Source of the DNA: an uncultured Lachnospiraceae bacterium
Lineage (GTDB): Bacteria > Bacillota > Clostridia > Lachnospirales > Lachnospiraceae
DNA length: 64,000 nt
Direction: 5' to 3'
Assembly (NCBI GenBank): GCA_902787715.1
Contig: CADAHQ010000016.1
Span: forward strand, 1-64,000
The position numbers were made by a program, and so were the translations under genes. The notes beneath the pieces were generated by a model. That model was not told the origin of the DNA. It ran no database searches and saw only the letters and a program-made list of their open reading frames with translations. Below, piece by piece: positions 28,281-39,677 of the stretch (positions are counted from its first letter, which is position 1; each line of letters begins with the position of its first letter).

Positions 28281-29954
28281 CTACCCCCGCCTTCTCCCTC
28301 TGACGAAGATGATTCCGCACATAATCGATGCAGAGAACAGCAAAAGCCTTACTGCCCGTTCTCTTCGGTATACCTCTCCCGTCTGCGGTGATTCCGGCGG
28401 TCCCGCGGATTTTACCTCCGACGGCTGTGTCGGCACCGGCGTAGGAATCGGTGCCGTAGTCAACACTGCGGTGATTACCGGAACCGGAGTGTTCGTCGGC
28501 GTTGGCGGCGGGGTGCTTGTCGGTGTTGGCGTCGGTGTATTCGTCGGGGTCGGCGTATTCGTCGGAGTCGGCGTCGGTGTATTCGTCGGCGTTGGAGTCG
28601 GCGTGTTCGTCGGCGTAGGAGTCGGTGTATTTGTCGGTGTAGGTGTAGGCGTGTTCGTCGGCGTTGGGGTCGGCGTATTTGTTGGGGTCGGCGTCGGAGT
28701 ATTCGTCGGCGTAGGAGTCGGTGTATTCGTCGGGGTCGGCGTCGGTGTATTCGTCGGCGTTGGAGTCGGTGTATTCGTCGGGGTCGGCGTTGGCGTGTTC
28801 GTTGGAGTTGGCGTCGGCGTGTTTGTCGGTGTAGGTGTAGGTGTATTCGTCGGCGTTGGCGTCGGAGACGGCGGGACCGCCTTCTCAAACACTACGGAAG
28901 CCGAGGCGCGGGCGACGGCGCCCTCCTCCATGGTTGTCACGAAGAGTTTCTGAACGGAGCTGTCGCCGGTTCCCATGTAGCGGAGCGTGATGTCCACGGC
29001 GTCGGAGTAGCCGACGATTCCCACAGTGATGCGGCGGCCGTCGATGCCGGCGCCCGCAGGCCAGGTAAAGGTCACAACATCCCCGTCAGCAACCACACCG
29101 TCCGTCACCGGTTCTTCCCGCCCGTTTCTTTGTCTGGTGACCGTTGCGCCGGTGAGGGGTTGCGGGTTGTTGCCCGCGGGATCCGACTGGGTAACGCTCT
29201 CGATTTTGGCAAAATCACAGGGCACGTCGGTAGAAGCCACGCGCGTGCTCACGCGGACGGTAAACGAGTAGTTTCGGTTTTCTCCCTGAATCAGGGGTTG
29301 CGCAGAAGACACTTCGGAAAGCGCCACGCCGAAGGTCGGGGCATACCCCTGCTCCGCACGGTGAAACAGCCAGAGGGCTGCATTGTACACTCTTCTCGCC
29401 GCATCGGAATCCGCGGCGCGCACATTGGGCCCGTAGGGATTCAACGCGCGTATGATATGATAACTTTTGTCCGTATCGATGGTCTGCCGGTAAGCCATCC
29501 AGAAGCGGATGGCAATCTGGGTGGCCGCCTGGGCGTCAATGGCATTCAGCGTATACTCGCCGTTGTCACCGAAGGTGCTGTGGTACGGATATCCCAGCCG
29601 GAATATGGTCTTAAGCCCCCGCTCCGCCGCGGCACTGAAATCGATGCTCACCTGCGCAAAGGACTGCCCGGAAGGGCTCGAACGGCCGGACTCCAGGCAA
29701 TAGGCAACATACCGCTCCTCAGGCTTCCCTACCGGATGCATATAATGGAGGTCATTCCAGCTGGAATCCCAGGCCGAGTTGTCATAGGGGCGAATCAACA
29801 GATACTTCGGGGTCTCCGAGTACGACATCGTCCGCCCGATCATCGTCTCGTTGGCTGCCATACCGGGCGAACTGCGCTCCCAAACGATGCCGGTCACCGC
29901 CAGCAGAAGAGCCAAAAGGGCGCACAAAACCCGCATTTGCCGCATTTTCATCAT
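28281..29954 (-). CDS. Thioester-domain surface adhesin with Pro/Thr stalk and cell-wall sorting signal
   Basis: Exported, wall-attached protein. The start is the ATG at 29954, with GAGG at normal spacing. A signal peptide (about 1-33) is followed by a thioester domain: Cys86 in 'YVAYCLESG' and Gln146 in the TQIA motif are the expected isopeptide-like thioester pair, which forms covalent bonds to host surfaces in related Gram-positive adhesins. A beta-sandwich-like region follows (about 225-365), then about fifteen PTPTPTNT units as a rigid stalk. The C-terminus has SPQTGE, a transmembrane helix and RGRRRG, a variant of the LPXTG signal. No sortase gene is in the window. Confidence 0.85.
   Translation of the reverse strand: MMKMRQMRVLCALLALLLAVTGIVWERSSPGMAANETMIGRTMSYSETPKYLLIRPYDNSAWDSSWNDLHYMHPVGKPEERYVAYCLESGRSSPSGQSFAQVSIDFSAAAERGLKTIFRLGYPYHSTFGDNGEYTLNAIDAQAATQIAIRFWMAYRQTIDTDKSYHIIRALNPYGPNVRAADSDAARRVYNAALWLFHRAEQGYAPTFGVALSEVSSAQPLIQGENRNYSFTVRVSTRVASTDVPCDFAKIESVTQSDPAGNNPQPLTGATVTRQRNGREEPVTDGVVADGDVVTFTWPAGAGIDGRRITVGIVGYSDAVDITLRYMGTGDSSVQKLFVTTMEEGAVARASASVVFEKAVPPSPTPTPTNTPTPTPTNTPTPTPTNTPTPTPTNTPTPTPTNTPTPTPTNTPTPTPTNTPTPTPTNTPTPTPTNTPTPTPTNTPTPTPTNTPTPTPTNTPTPTPTNTPTPTNTPTPTPTSTPPPTPTNTPVPVITAVLTTAPIPTPVPTQPSEVKSAGPPESPQTGEVYRRERAVRLLLFSASIMCGIIFVRGRRRG
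28490..28880 (-). repeat. 24-bp coding tandem repeat (PTPTPTNT stalk)
   Basis: About fifteen units of roughly 24 bp encode Pro-Thr-Pro-Thr-Pro-Thr-Asn-Thr. Units differ mostly at third codon positions while the amino acids stay constant, so selection acts on the protein. One unit is shortened to PTPTNT and the last ones drift to TSTPPPTPT. Copy number is likely variable between strains. The long open frame on the opposite strand is only a by-product. Confidence 0.9.
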
Positions 29955-30165
29955 TCCGTTCCTCACTTTTTGACGTAATCACCCTCCGCGGAAATTTGTA
30001 AAAGAATCCGGCCGCAGGCATCCGCGTCATCAGAGGATGACAGAACAAAACTGCGGCGCCTTTTGGTGCGGCCGGCCCAGACGTAAGCCGGGCTGTCCCG
30101 AAATGACAGCGCCCTCAGCTCACGGAAGATGTGTATTCATCATAACAGAATGCGGAAATAAAAAA
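29955..30165. other. Intergenic region upstream of the adhesin gene
   Basis: With the adjoining terminator this makes a gene-free stretch of about 330 bp. It holds a GC-rich segment (30045-30110) with short complementary stretches such as CTGTC/GACAG on the minus strand, which would form a folded 5' leader for the adhesin. It matches no riboswitch class that I recognise. No clear -35/-10 pair was found. Confidence 0.3.
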
Positions 30166-30202
30166 TGTGGAAAATGCCCCTGCAAAGGAAGCATTTTCCA
30201 CA
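30157..30202 (-). terminator. Terminator downstream of galE
   Basis: Stem TGTGGAAAATGC / GCATTTTCCACA (30166-30177 with 30191-30202) followed on the minus strand by TTTTTTATTT. Located 86 nt beyond the galE stop codon. Confidence 0.8.
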
Positions 30203-30288
30203 AGAATTCAAGTTCGGTTTCGGCCGAAAATCGTGTTTTTTCGGCAATATTCACAAATATCGGCGGTCATTTTCTACCGGCGGCAAAT

Positions 30289-31160
30289 TCAATCCTCATA
30301 CCCCATGGGATTCATCGTCTGCCAGCGATAACCGTCACGGCACATGTCGGCAATCGTCTTCTCTGCATGCCAGCCGAGAAGCTCTGCCGCCTTGTCCGCG
30401 TTGGCGTAGCACTCCGCAAGATCGCCGGGGCGACGCGCTCCGATGACACGGGGAATCTTCACGCCGTTCACCTTTTCAAAGGTCTCCACAATCTCCAAAA
30501 CGCTGGTGCCGCGGCCGGTTCCCAAGTTGATTGTCTCAGCGCCCGTGTGCTTCTCCGCGTACGGAACCGCTGCCACATGACCCTTCGCAAGGTCTACCAC
30601 ATGGATGTAGTCGCGTATACAGGTGCCGTCCGGCGTATCATAATCATTGCCGAACACCGTCAAAAGCGGCCGGCGTCCCACCGCAACCTGGGTGATAAAC
30701 GGGAAAATGTTGTTCGGAATGCCCTGCGGGTCCTCGCCGATGAGGCCGCTCTCATGGGCACCGATGGGATTGAAGTAGCGAAGCAGCACCACCGAAAGCT
30801 TCGGATCCGCAACGCACGCATCGCGCAGAATCTGCTCATTCATCCATTTCGTCCAGCCGTAGGGGTTTGTGCAAACTCCGAGGGGCATCGTCTCCAGAAG
30901 AGGCACCGGATTGGACAGGCCGTAGACCGTTGCGTATCGATGGTCTGCTCTGCGAATACGCGGCGAAGCGCCTCCTCGTCACAGACGTCAATCTCATAGA
31001 ACGGGATTTTCTTGCCCGTAATCTTCTCAACTCTCTGCACTGCCGCCTTCTTCGAGTTGTACAAATCGTCCGCGATGACCACGTCATATCCTGCGTTCAA
31101 AAACTCCACGGCGGTGTGGGTTCCGATATATCCGGCGCCGCCGGCCAAAAGAATTGCCAT
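30289..31160 (-). pseudogene. galE: UDP-glucose 4-epimerase with internal deletion and frameshift
   Basis: The N-terminal part from the ATG at 31160 (GGAGGAATG upstream) has the Rossmann motif GGAGYIG and 'FLNAGYDVVIADDLYNS', and runs normally to 'RRVFAEQTID'. The frame then changes near 30934-30942 and continues as 'ATVYGLSNPVPLLETMPLG' and the intact C-terminal half ('NPYGWTKWMNEQ', 'CIRDYIHVVDLAKGH'). Compared with normal GalE of about 338 aa, some 48 residues between 'TID' and 'ATVYG' are missing, including the region of the catalytic Ser, and the deletion is not a multiple of three. The enzyme should be inactive unless this is a sequencing or assembly error. Confidence 0.85.
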
Positions 31161-31214
31161 ACATTCCTCCTTCTCACCCCGCGCCTTCAAGCGCGCCCGG
31201 TGTTCTCCCCAATG

Positions 31215-32087
31215 TTAATCTCTGCTCTTTTCCAGCTCTCTGTGGTTCACCACCACACGCTGCCCCGTCTCCCGCATATGCGCGGCAAGGGCTTCCGCAA
31301 AGCACACCGATCGGTGCTGTCCGCCGGTGCATCCGAAGGCCACAACCAGCTCACGCTTCCCCTCCTTGCGGTAGAGCGGAAGCAGAAAATCCAAAAAATC
31401 CAGGACCCGTGAGAGCAACTCGCGGCTCTCTTCAAAACCGAACACATACTCCCGGATGCAGTCCTCCAGGCCGGTGTGGTTCTTCAGCTCCTCAATGTAG
31501 TACGGATTCGGCAGACATCGCACATCGAAAACGAGGTCCGCATCGGAGGCGATTCCCTCTTTAAATCCAAAGGAAACGCTGCGCACAAGCAGGGAATCCG
31601 AATCCGGCTCCTCGGAGAGAATTCCCATGATTTTCTCGCGAAGCTGCGCCGGTTTCAACGTCGAAGTGTCAATCAGATAGTCGGACTGGATGCGAATCTT
31701 CTTAAGCCAGTCCCGCTCTTCGGCAATCGCCTCCTCCATGGAGAGATTGCTGTCTTCCATCAGGGGGTGGCGTCTGCGGGTGAGCTTGTAGCGCTGCAGA
31801 AGCACCTGCGTGTCGCAGTCGAGGAACATCACATGGTACGGATAGCGGCGGCGCGAAAGCTCCTCCATGGCCTGATACACGTCCCCGAAGGTGTCCTTCC
31901 CGCGGATGTCAATCACCGTGGCAATCTTTTTCTCCTCGTTTTTCTCCGTCATGCCGTACAAGTCGGCAAAGCTGACAAGGAATTTCGCGGGCAGGTTATC
32001 GACGCAATAGTAGCCCATGTCCTCCAGCGCGTTGATCGCAACGGATTTGCCGGCGCCGGACAATCCCGTAATGATGACGAGTGCCAT
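31215..32087 (-). CDS. rapZ: RNase adapter / nucleotide-binding protein RapZ (YvcJ)
   Basis: P-loop protein of the RapZ/YvcJ family, binding nucleotides and, in Proteobacteria, GlmZ-type sRNA; in Firmicutes its target is unclear. Walker A GLSGAGKS is at residues 6-13. 'NLPAKFL', 'FLDCDTQVLLQRY' and the C-terminal 'GCTGGQHRSVCFAEAL' are family signatures. I chose the ATG at 32087 because GGGAGA sits upstream; another ATG lies four codons earlier. 290 aa. The usual neighbours yvcK and whiA are absent here; it lies instead between galE and the ATP synthase operon. Confidence 0.93.
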   Translation of the reverse strand: MALVIITGLSGAGKSVAINALEDMGYYCVDNLPAKFLVSFADLYGMTEKNEEKKIATVIDIRGKDTFGDVYQAMEELSRRRYPYHVMFLDCDTQVLLQRYKLTRRRHPLMEDSNLSMEEAIAEERDWLKKIRIQSDYLIDTSTLKPAQLREKIMGILSEEPDSDSLLVRSVSFGFKEGIASDADLVFDVRCLPNPYYIEELKNHTGLEDCIREYVFGFEESRELLSRVLDFLDFLLPLYRKEGKRELVVAFGCTGGQHRSVCFAEALAAHMRETGQRVVVNHRELEKSRD

Positions 32088-32187
32088 ACTTTCTCCCATC
32101 TGCCATCAGGCAAAGAAAGCCGCCCGCCGCAAAGGTTTCCCATGCAGAGAGCGGCAGCAGTTTTTCGCAAAATGCAGCTGCATTTGC

Positions 32188-32595
32188 CTAGTTTTTGCCG
32201 GCCAGGCGAAGCCGGATCAACGCACGGCGAAGCGCTAACTCCGCACGGTCGTAGTTGATTTCCTTCTCGGACTTTAAGCGGCGTTCCGCACGGATTTTTG
32301 CTTCCTCCGCACGGTGCACGTCAATCTCGCCGGGCCACTCGCAGGCCTCCGAGAGGATGACAATCTCATCCTGCAGGATGGTCGCGAAGCCCTCCAAAAG
32401 CGTGGCCTCCTTGGTCTCGCCGTCCTTCGTGATCCGAAGAACGCCGGGCGCCACCACCACCGTAAGCGGCACGTGGTTTCTGTAGACGCCGATTTCGCCC
32501 TCGGTTGTCGTAAATTCGACCAGTTCGGCGTCGCCTTCAAAGAAGATTCTCTGCGGCGAATACACCTTCAGTCGAATGTATCGTTCGTCTGCCAT
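32188..32595 (-). CDS. atpC: ATP synthase epsilon subunit
   Basis: 135 aa. N-terminal beta-barrel with 'PQRIFFEGDAELVEFTTTEGEIGVYRNHVPL' is the diagnostic epsilon segment; a C-terminal two-helix domain ('RAEEAKIRAERRL') acts as rotation brake. Last gene of the operon, 37 nt after atpD. The stop codon overlaps a palindrome (GCAAAATGCAGCTGCATTTGC-like, 32168-32188) that may stabilise the 3' end of the mRNA. Confidence 0.96.
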   Translation of the reverse strand: MADERYIRLKVYSPQRIFFEGDAELVEFTTTEGEIGVYRNHVPLTVVVAPGVLRITKDGETKEATLLEGFATILQDEIVILSEACEWPGEIDVHRAEEAKIRAERRLKSEKEINYDRAELALRRALIRLRLAGKN

Positions 32596-32632
32596 AGTTC
32601 ACTCACTCTCCTGCCGGTTACACGGCAGCGGA

Positions 32633-34241
<1,609 letters not shown>

Positions 34242-34262
<21 letters not shown>

Positions 34263-34287
34263 CTAGTCGCTTTCCAAAGCGTTCGCT
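34242..34287 (-). repeat. Long hairpin with the atpG stop codon in its loop
   Basis: Arms 34242-34262 and 34266-34287 pair over 21 positions with one bulged base, and the three loop bases are exactly the atpG TAG stop codon. In the mRNA, atpG translation would end inside the stem-loop. It occupies the position that the first hairpin has in the complete structured repeats. Confidence 0.75.
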
Positions 34288-35141
34288 CCGGCTATAATCT
34301 CTGTCAATTCCTGAGTGATCGAGCTCTGGCGGGCGCGGTTGTACGCGAGCTCCAGCTTGCCGATCATGTCGTTGGCATTGTTGGTGGCGTTGTCCATGGC
34401 CTGCATACGCGCACCGTTTTCACTGGCGTAGGACTCCATGATGGCGCCGAACACTTCGCCGCTGACGTATTTGGGGATAATCATCCGAAGGGCTTCCTCG
34501 GGCTCGGGCTCAAAATTCATCAGCGCTTCCGCCGTTCCCTCCGAACTGCCCGTCCCGTCGTCGATGCCGATGTCGGCCGGCAACAGCTTGAGCATGGTTG
34601 GAATCTGACTCACCGTGTTGCGGAACACGGTAAATGCGATGTAAATCTCGCCGACGGTGCCGTTCTCAAAGGCGTCCATGACATCGTTGCTGATGTCGGA
34701 TGCATCGCTGTAGAGCGGATTGTTCATCGTCTCCGAGTAGTCTTTCGCAATCTCGTATCCGCGAAGGCGAAGCGCGTCGCGTCCCTTGCGGCCGACGGCG
34801 TAAATCAGCGCATCCTCCCGAGGGATTCCGCTTCCGAGCACCTGCTTGACCACATTCGAGTTGTAGCCGCCCGCCAGTCCGCGGTTACTGGTGATGACAA
34901 TCACCGCCTTCTTCGCGGTCTCCGACGTCTTCTTGGTATAGTGCTCGCGGACCTCCGGCGTAGCGCGGTCGAAGATTCCGACGATGGTCTGGTACAGATG
35001 GTTGAAATACGGCTTCGCCTCCTCGGCAAGACCGCGCGCCTTCTGCAACTTGACAGTGGATACCAGCTTCATCGCCTTTGTAATCTGTCCCGTGCTCCGG
35101 ATGCTCTGCGTCCTTCTTTTGATGTCTCTCATCGAGGCCAT
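34263..35141 (-). CDS. atpG: ATP synthase gamma subunit
   Basis: 292 aa central stalk subunit. N-terminal 'MRDIKRRTQSIRSTGQITKAMKLVS' and C-terminal 'MDNATNNANDMIGKLELAYNRARQSSITQELTEI' helices form the coiled coil that rotates inside alpha3beta3; 'ITSNRGLAGGYN' is the conserved core motif. The last codons and the stop lie inside a long hairpin belonging to the adjacent repeat relic, so the final residues (ANALESD) may be derived from that insertion. Confidence 0.97.
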   Translation of the reverse strand: MASMRDIKRRTQSIRSTGQITKAMKLVSTVKLQKARGLAEEAKPYFNHLYQTIVGIFDRATPEVREHYTKKTSETAKKAVIVITSNRGLAGGYNSNVVKQVLGSGIPREDALIYAVGRKGRDALRLRGYEIAKDYSETMNNPLYSDASDISNDVMDAFENGTVGEIYIAFTVFRNTVSQIPTMLKLLPADIGIDDGTGSSEGTAEALMNFEPEPEEALRMIIPKYVSGEVFGAIMESYASENGARMQAMDNATNNANDMIGKLELAYNRARQSSITQELTEIIAGANALESD

Positions 35142-35196
35142 AGAGAATCACTCCTTGCGGCATTTTCCGCGGAAAATGCTTTCCTTCTTCACCGGA

Positions 35197-36708
35197 TTAC
35201 TTCTTTACAAACCCTTCCTTCGCCTGGCCGATTGCGAGAATCAGCTGCGGCTCGATATCCTCGGTCAGAACCTTCTGCTCGCGGATGGTGGTAAAGATCT
35301 CCGGGTATTTGTTTTCAATCAATTCAAACAATGTCTGCTCGTACTCGGCAATGTCCGCGACAGCGATGTCCAGAAGATATTTCTTCGTCGCTGCGTAGAT
35401 GATGACAATCTGCTTCTCAACAGCCATCGGACGGTACTGCGGCTGCTTCAACACCTCGCGGATGCGCTCGCCCTGGGCAAGCTTCTCCTTGGTGTCGGCA
35501 TCCAGGTCGGAACCGAACTGGGAAAATGCAGCCAGCTCGCGGTACTGTGCGAGCTCGATACGAATCGGTCCCGCAATCTTCTTCATGGCTTTGATCTGCG
35601 CCGCGCCGCCGACACGCGAAACGGAGAGACCGGCATTTACCGCAGGGCGGAAACCGGAGTTGAACATCTCTGTCTCGAGGTAAATCTGACCGTCCGTGAT
35701 GGAGATGACGTTGGTCGGAATGTAAGCGGAAACGTCGCCTGCCTGGGTCTCGATAATCGGAAGCGCCGTCAAAGACCCGCCGCCGAGCTTGTCGGAAAGG
35801 CGTGCTGCACGCTCCAGGAGACGGCTGTGCAGGTAGAAGACATCGCCCGGGTACGCCTCACGTCCCGGGGGTCTCTTGAGAAGCAGGGACAGTGTACGGT
35901 ACGCTGCCGCATGCTTGGACAAATCGTCGTAAATGATTAAGACGTCCTTGCCCTTCTCCATCCACTCCTCACCGATGGCGCAGCCTGCGTAAGGAGCGAT
36001 GTACTGCAACGGCGCCAACTCGCTGGCGGTCGCCGCAACAATCGTCGTGTAATCCATCGCGCCGTATTCGTTAAGGGTCTTCACGATGTTGGCAACCGTG
36101 GACGCCTTCTGGCCGATGGCGACGTAGATACAAAGGACGTTCTCGTTTTTCTGATTGATGATGGTATCGATGGCGATGGCCGTCTTACCGGTCTGACGGT
36201 CGCCGATGATGAGCTCGCGCTGGCCGCGGCCGATCGGAATCATGGAGTCGATGGCCTTGATACCGGTCTGCAGCGGGGTGTCTACGCTCTTACGGCTGAT
36301 AACACCGCTGGCAACACGCTCAATCTGGCGGAACGAAGTCGCAGCGATGGGGCCCTTGCCGTCGATAGGCTGACCCAGCGAGTTCACGACACGCCCGAGC
36401 ATGCAGTCACCGACCGGCACCTCGATAACGCGGCCGGTTGTCTTAACGACGTCACCCTCGCGAATCAGCGCGGTATCGCCGAGCAAAACCGCACCGACGT
36501 TGTCCTGCTCGAGGTTCATGACCATGCCGTAAACCTCGTGCGGGAACTCGAGAAGCTCACCCTGCATTGCATTGTCCAGACCGTAAATACGCGCGATTCC
36601 GTCTGCGACCTGAATCACGGTTCCCACGTCCGATACCATGAGTTTTGTGCTGTATCTCTTCAGCTGCTCCCGAATGACGGAGCTGATTTCCTCAGGTTTA
36701 ATACTCAA
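35197..36708 (-). CDS. atpA: ATP synthase alpha subunit
   Basis: 503 aa non-catalytic nucleotide-binding subunit. Walker A GDRQTGKT (about 169-176), '[12 protein letters not shown]', '[12 protein letters not shown]' and the arginine-finger region '[39 protein letters not shown]' region are present (around residues 340-378). Normal length. Follows atpH by 39 nt. Confidence 0.98.
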   Translation of the reverse strand: MSIKPEEISSVIREQLKRYSTKLMVSDVGTVIQVADGIARIYGLDNAMQGELLEFPHEVYGMVMNLEQDNVGAVLLGDTALIREGDVVKTTGRVIEVPVGDCMLGRVVNSLGQPIDGKGPIAATSFRQIERVASGVISRKSVDTPLQTGIKAIDSMIPIGRGQRELIIGDRQTGKTAIAIDTIINQKNENVLCIYVAIGQKASTVANIVKTLNEYGAMDYTTIVAATASELAPLQYIAPYAGCAIGEEWMEKGKDVLIIYDDLSKHAAAYRTLSLLLKRPPGREAYPGDVFYLHSRLLERAARLSDKLGGGSLTALPIIETQAGDVSAYIPTNVISITDGQIYLETEMFNSGFRPAVNAGLSVSRVGGAAQIKAMKKIAGPIRIELAQYRELAAFSQFGSDLDADTKEKLAQGERIREVLKQPQYRPMAVEKQIVIIYAATKKYLLDIAVADIAEYEQTLFELIENKYPEIFTTIREQKVLTEDIEPQLILAIGQAKEGFVKK

Positions 36709-36747
36709 AGGTAGGTACCTTCCCTTCCTAATGTTTCAAATCCAGGC

Positions 36748-37293
36748 TCACACCGAAACCTGCAAAAGCTCACGCGACATCGCGTCGAGCTGGGAGCGGA
36801 TGCTTCCGTCCACGACACGGTCTCCGATGCGAATGACAATTCCGCCGATCAAAGCGGGATTGATGACGTAGGTCATCTCCAGCTCCCGGTACCCCGCCGT
36901 CGCCAAGATGCGCGCCTCCAGACGCTTCTTCTGAGCCTCCGAAAGCTCTGTCGGGGTTTCCACATGCACGATACCGATGCCCTTGTACTCCTTCGCCTCG
37001 GCGATGATCTCCTCAAGCATCTTCGGAATCTCCTTGGAGCGGCCGTTTCGAACCGCCAGCACCAGAAGGCCCGTCATATCATTCTGCACGCGTCCGCCGA
37101 AGACCGACTCGGTAAATCCCTGCTTCTCCTCCGGCGTTATCTTGGGGTTGGTATAAAACCGGATGACGTCGGGATTTTCCGAAAGCGCCTTTTGAACGGT
37201 CGTCGCCTCCGAAAGAAGCTGATCCACGGTTCCGTTTTCCACGGCAAGCTCAAAGAGAGCATGCCCGTAGGTTTTGCTCACTGCTCCCGCCAT
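36748..37293 (-). CDS. atpH: ATP synthase delta subunit
   Basis: 181 aa peripheral-stalk subunit joining F1 to subunit b. An N-terminal six-helix bundle starts 'SKTYGHALFELAVENG'; the C-terminal part has 'VHVETPTELSEAQKKRLEA' and 'NPALIGGIVIRIGDRVVDGSIRSQL', both typical. Its start overlaps the end of atpF by 16 nt, giving translational coupling. Confidence 0.96.
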   Translation of the reverse strand: MAGAVSKTYGHALFELAVENGTVDQLLSEATTVQKALSENPDVIRFYTNPKITPEEKQGFTESVFGGRVQNDMTGLLVLAVRNGRSKEIPKMLEEIIAEAKEYKGIGIVHVETPTELSEAQKKRLEARILATAGYRELEMTYVINPALIGGIVIRIGDRVVDGSIRSQLDAMSRELLQVSV

Positions 37294-37844
37294 GTTGACT
37301 CCCCGATCTCCTTAAGGACATCATCCACAAGTTGCTCCTGGCGCGATGCGGACATGGACTCCGAGACAAAACGTCCCGCCATCTCCGTCGCCACGGCAAC
37401 CATCTCCTTCTTCATGTCGTCTTTGACCTTGCTCTTCTCCATCTCGATCTCGCGCTCCGTGCGCTCCATAATCCGGGATGCCTCGGCATTGGCCGCATCG
37501 ATAATCTCGCTCTCGCGGCGCTTTGCCTTGCGCTTACCCTCGCTCAGGATGCGGTCCACCTCGGCGTCCGCCTCGCGAAGGCGGGCGTCATACTCCGCCT
37601 TGAACTCCATCGCTTCACGCTTCTCATCCGCAGCAACGGCGAGATCCGAAGCGATGCGCTCCTGCCGCTTGGCAAGGAACTCCCGAGCGGGATTGAACAC
37701 AAAGTACGACAACAGGAAGAACAGGAAAAATACGGCCAAAGCGAGAATCACGGCATCAAAAATAATCTGCAGGTCCAATCCGAAGATCTTTCCGCGCAGC
37801 CCCGCGTCTCCCTCCAAAAAAGCCAAATTCGTTAAAACGTTCAC
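37278..37844 (-). CDS. atpF: ATP synthase b subunit
   Basis: 188 aa. N-terminal membrane helix (about residues 27-49), then 'YFVFNPAREFLAKRQERIASDL' and a long charged helix (to about residue 175) that dimerises as the stator stalk. Position between atpE and atpH is canonical. Confidence 0.95.
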   Translation of the reverse strand: MNVLTNLAFLEGDAGLRGKIFGLDLQIIFDAVILALAVFFLFFLLSYFVFNPAREFLAKRQERIASDLAVAADEKREAMEFKAEYDARLREADAEVDRILSEGKRKAKRRESEIIDAANAEASRIMERTEREIEMEKSKVKDDMKKEMVAVATEMAGRFVSESMSASRQEQLVDDVLKEIGESTWREQ

Positions 37845-37901
37845 TGTATCCTCCCTTTCGACGCCATAATCATGCCGCCGAATTCATAGTTGCCGTGCTT
37901 C

Positions 37902-38177
<276 letters not shown>

Positions 38178-38241
38178 TTATTCGGCCTTTCGGCCGTTTG
38201 GAATATTCGTTTTCACACAATCGGGAATCCCGCGGATGCGG

Positions 38242-39015
38242 TTATTCCTCGAACGTCTTTGAGACAAATACCATGGTCAGCATGGTGAATACGTACGCCT
38301 GAATCGCGCCGCTGAAGAGGTCGAAGTATACGTGCAATGCACCCGGCCAGAACAACAGCAGGAATTTCGGAAGCAGGTTGTACAGAAGGCCCATGATTAC
38401 AGTGCCGCACAAAACGTTTCCGAAGAGACGGAGCGACATGGAAATCGGGGTCGAAATCTCGCCGATGATGTTGATCGGCGTCAACGGAATCGGGTCGAAC
38501 AAGCCCGTGATGTGCTTGATCTTCTGGTACTTGAATCCGTTGTAGTGAATGATAAAGAACGTGATCATCGCAAGACCGAACGTGACGCCGTAGTCTGCGG
38601 TCGGCGGCCGGAGCCCGAACACACCCGAGATGTTCGAAAAGAAGATGAACAGAAGGAGCGTTCCGATGTAGTTGCGGAAAGCGCCGCCGTGTTTCTCGCC
38701 CATGTTCGAATAGGTCGTGTTGTCGATAAATCCTACCACCGTCTCAATGATTGTCATCGCCATCCCGGGCTTCCCGTAAGGGTCTGCCTTGCGTATCACG
38801 CGGTTCGCCAACAGTGCCAACACCGTCACCGCAATAACGATAATCAGAAGTGCGATGTGCGTCGATGTGAAGTAAAAGCGGTAGCCGAACAGCGTCACGG
38901 AACCGTAGCTGTTGATACCGATTTTTTCTCCTATCGCGTCATTGCTCTGCGATACCACTCCCGGCAGCCCGCCGAAGCCTCGTGCGGACAATGCCAAAAG
39001 CACGTCGCTGCCCAT
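38242..39015 (-). CDS. atpB: ATP synthase a subunit
   Basis: 257 aa, five to six helices forming the ion half-channels next to the c ring. 'SMSLRLFGNVLCGTVIMGLLY' carries the essential Arg in helix 4, and the last helix contains 'SGAIQAYVFTMLTMVFV'. 'PPTADYGVTFGLAMITF' is typical for Firmicute a subunits. Four nt separate it from atpI upstream. Confidence 0.96.
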   Translation of the reverse strand: MGSDVLLALSARGFGGLPGVVSQSNDAIGEKIGINSYGSVTLFGYRFYFTSTHIALLIIVIAVTVLALLANRVIRKADPYGKPGMAMTIIETVVGFIDNTTYSNMGEKHGGAFRNYIGTLLLFIFFSNISGVFGLRPPTADYGVTFGLAMITFFIIHYNGFKYQKIKHITGLFDPIPLTPINIIGEISTPISMSLRLFGNVLCGTVIMGLLYNLLPKFLLLFWPGALHVYFDLFSGAIQAYVFTMLTMVFVSKTFEE

Positions 39016-39019
39016 CCTA

Positions 39020-39646
39020 TCACCTGCCTTTTTTTCTTCGTATCTTCGCCGTAAGCGGCTGTAGATACGCCGCCGGTTTTATCGTAACAATCGCAAGCAA
39101 ACAGCCGATTCCGGCCGCCTTCCCGAGCGTCAGCATCACGGCCACTGCCGCCAACAGCACAATACCGTACCGAATCGCGGTCCGGCTCTTCGCATAACGC
39201 TCCGCCTGCTGCGGTTCCATCGTGAGTTCCCACCCGACGGAACGGTATAAATGAATCAAAAAATATATTGCAACGCCGCATCCGATGGCGACGCCTGCCG
39301 CATATCTCCAGGCCGGTCTTGCCCAAACGGCACCCACCAGCAACAGGGCACTCAATGCGATGCACCCTGCAATCATGTCGCGGTGAATCTCCTTCGCCTC
39401 GGCAAGTTCTGCTTCCGCGCGCTCACTGCCCTCTTCAATCGGGTCGACCACACGGTCCTCCGAAAGGGCCTCGGCTTCCTCCGCGGCAAGCTCCCGGTCA
39501 ATGTCCTCCGGGGACCGCAACGTCCCGTCCGTGCCGGCATTTTCGGAAGCCGTCTCCGGTTCCGTGCCTGCATCGCTATACCGGTTCTCTGCCGTCATTT
39601 CCCGCAGGATTCCCCGCAGTCCGGGATATCTCTTTCGTCCGAACAT
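39020..39646 (-). CDS. atpI: AtpI-like ATP synthase assembly protein with acidic N-terminal extension
   Basis: 208 aa; ATG preceded by CGGAGGTAG. The N-terminal about 85 residues are acidic and disordered-looking. The C-terminal part has four hydrophobic helices (about 92-110, 115-135, 160-178 and 182-198) as in subunit I, which aids c-ring assembly. Placement directly before atpB agrees with AtpI. Sequence identity to the family is low, so the call rests on topology and position. Confidence 0.75.
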   Translation of the reverse strand: MFGRKRYPGLRGILREMTAENRYSDAGTEPETASENAGTDGTLRSPEDIDRELAAEEAEALSEDRVVDPIEEGSERAEAELAEAKEIHRDMIAGCIALSALLLVGAVWARPAWRYAAGVAIGCGVAIYFLIHLYRSVGWELTMEPQQAERYAKSRTAIRYGIVLLAAVAVMLTLGKAAGIGCLLAIVTIKPAAYLQPLTAKIRRKKGR

Positions 39647-39677
39647 CGCTACCTCCGCGCTGCTCTAAACCCCGGCG

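Noticed and set aside
26218..28953. A 911-codon plus-strand open frame ending in Val/Gly repeats
   Set aside because: It runs antisense to murG, the TSCPD gene and the PTPTPTNT repeats; its length comes from the reversed Pro/Thr codons, and the composition is not protein-like.
29979..30110. Riboswitch upstream of the adhesin gene
   Set aside because: GC-rich hairpins are present but do not fit the consensus of any class I can recall (c-di-GMP, cobalamin, SAM, lysine).
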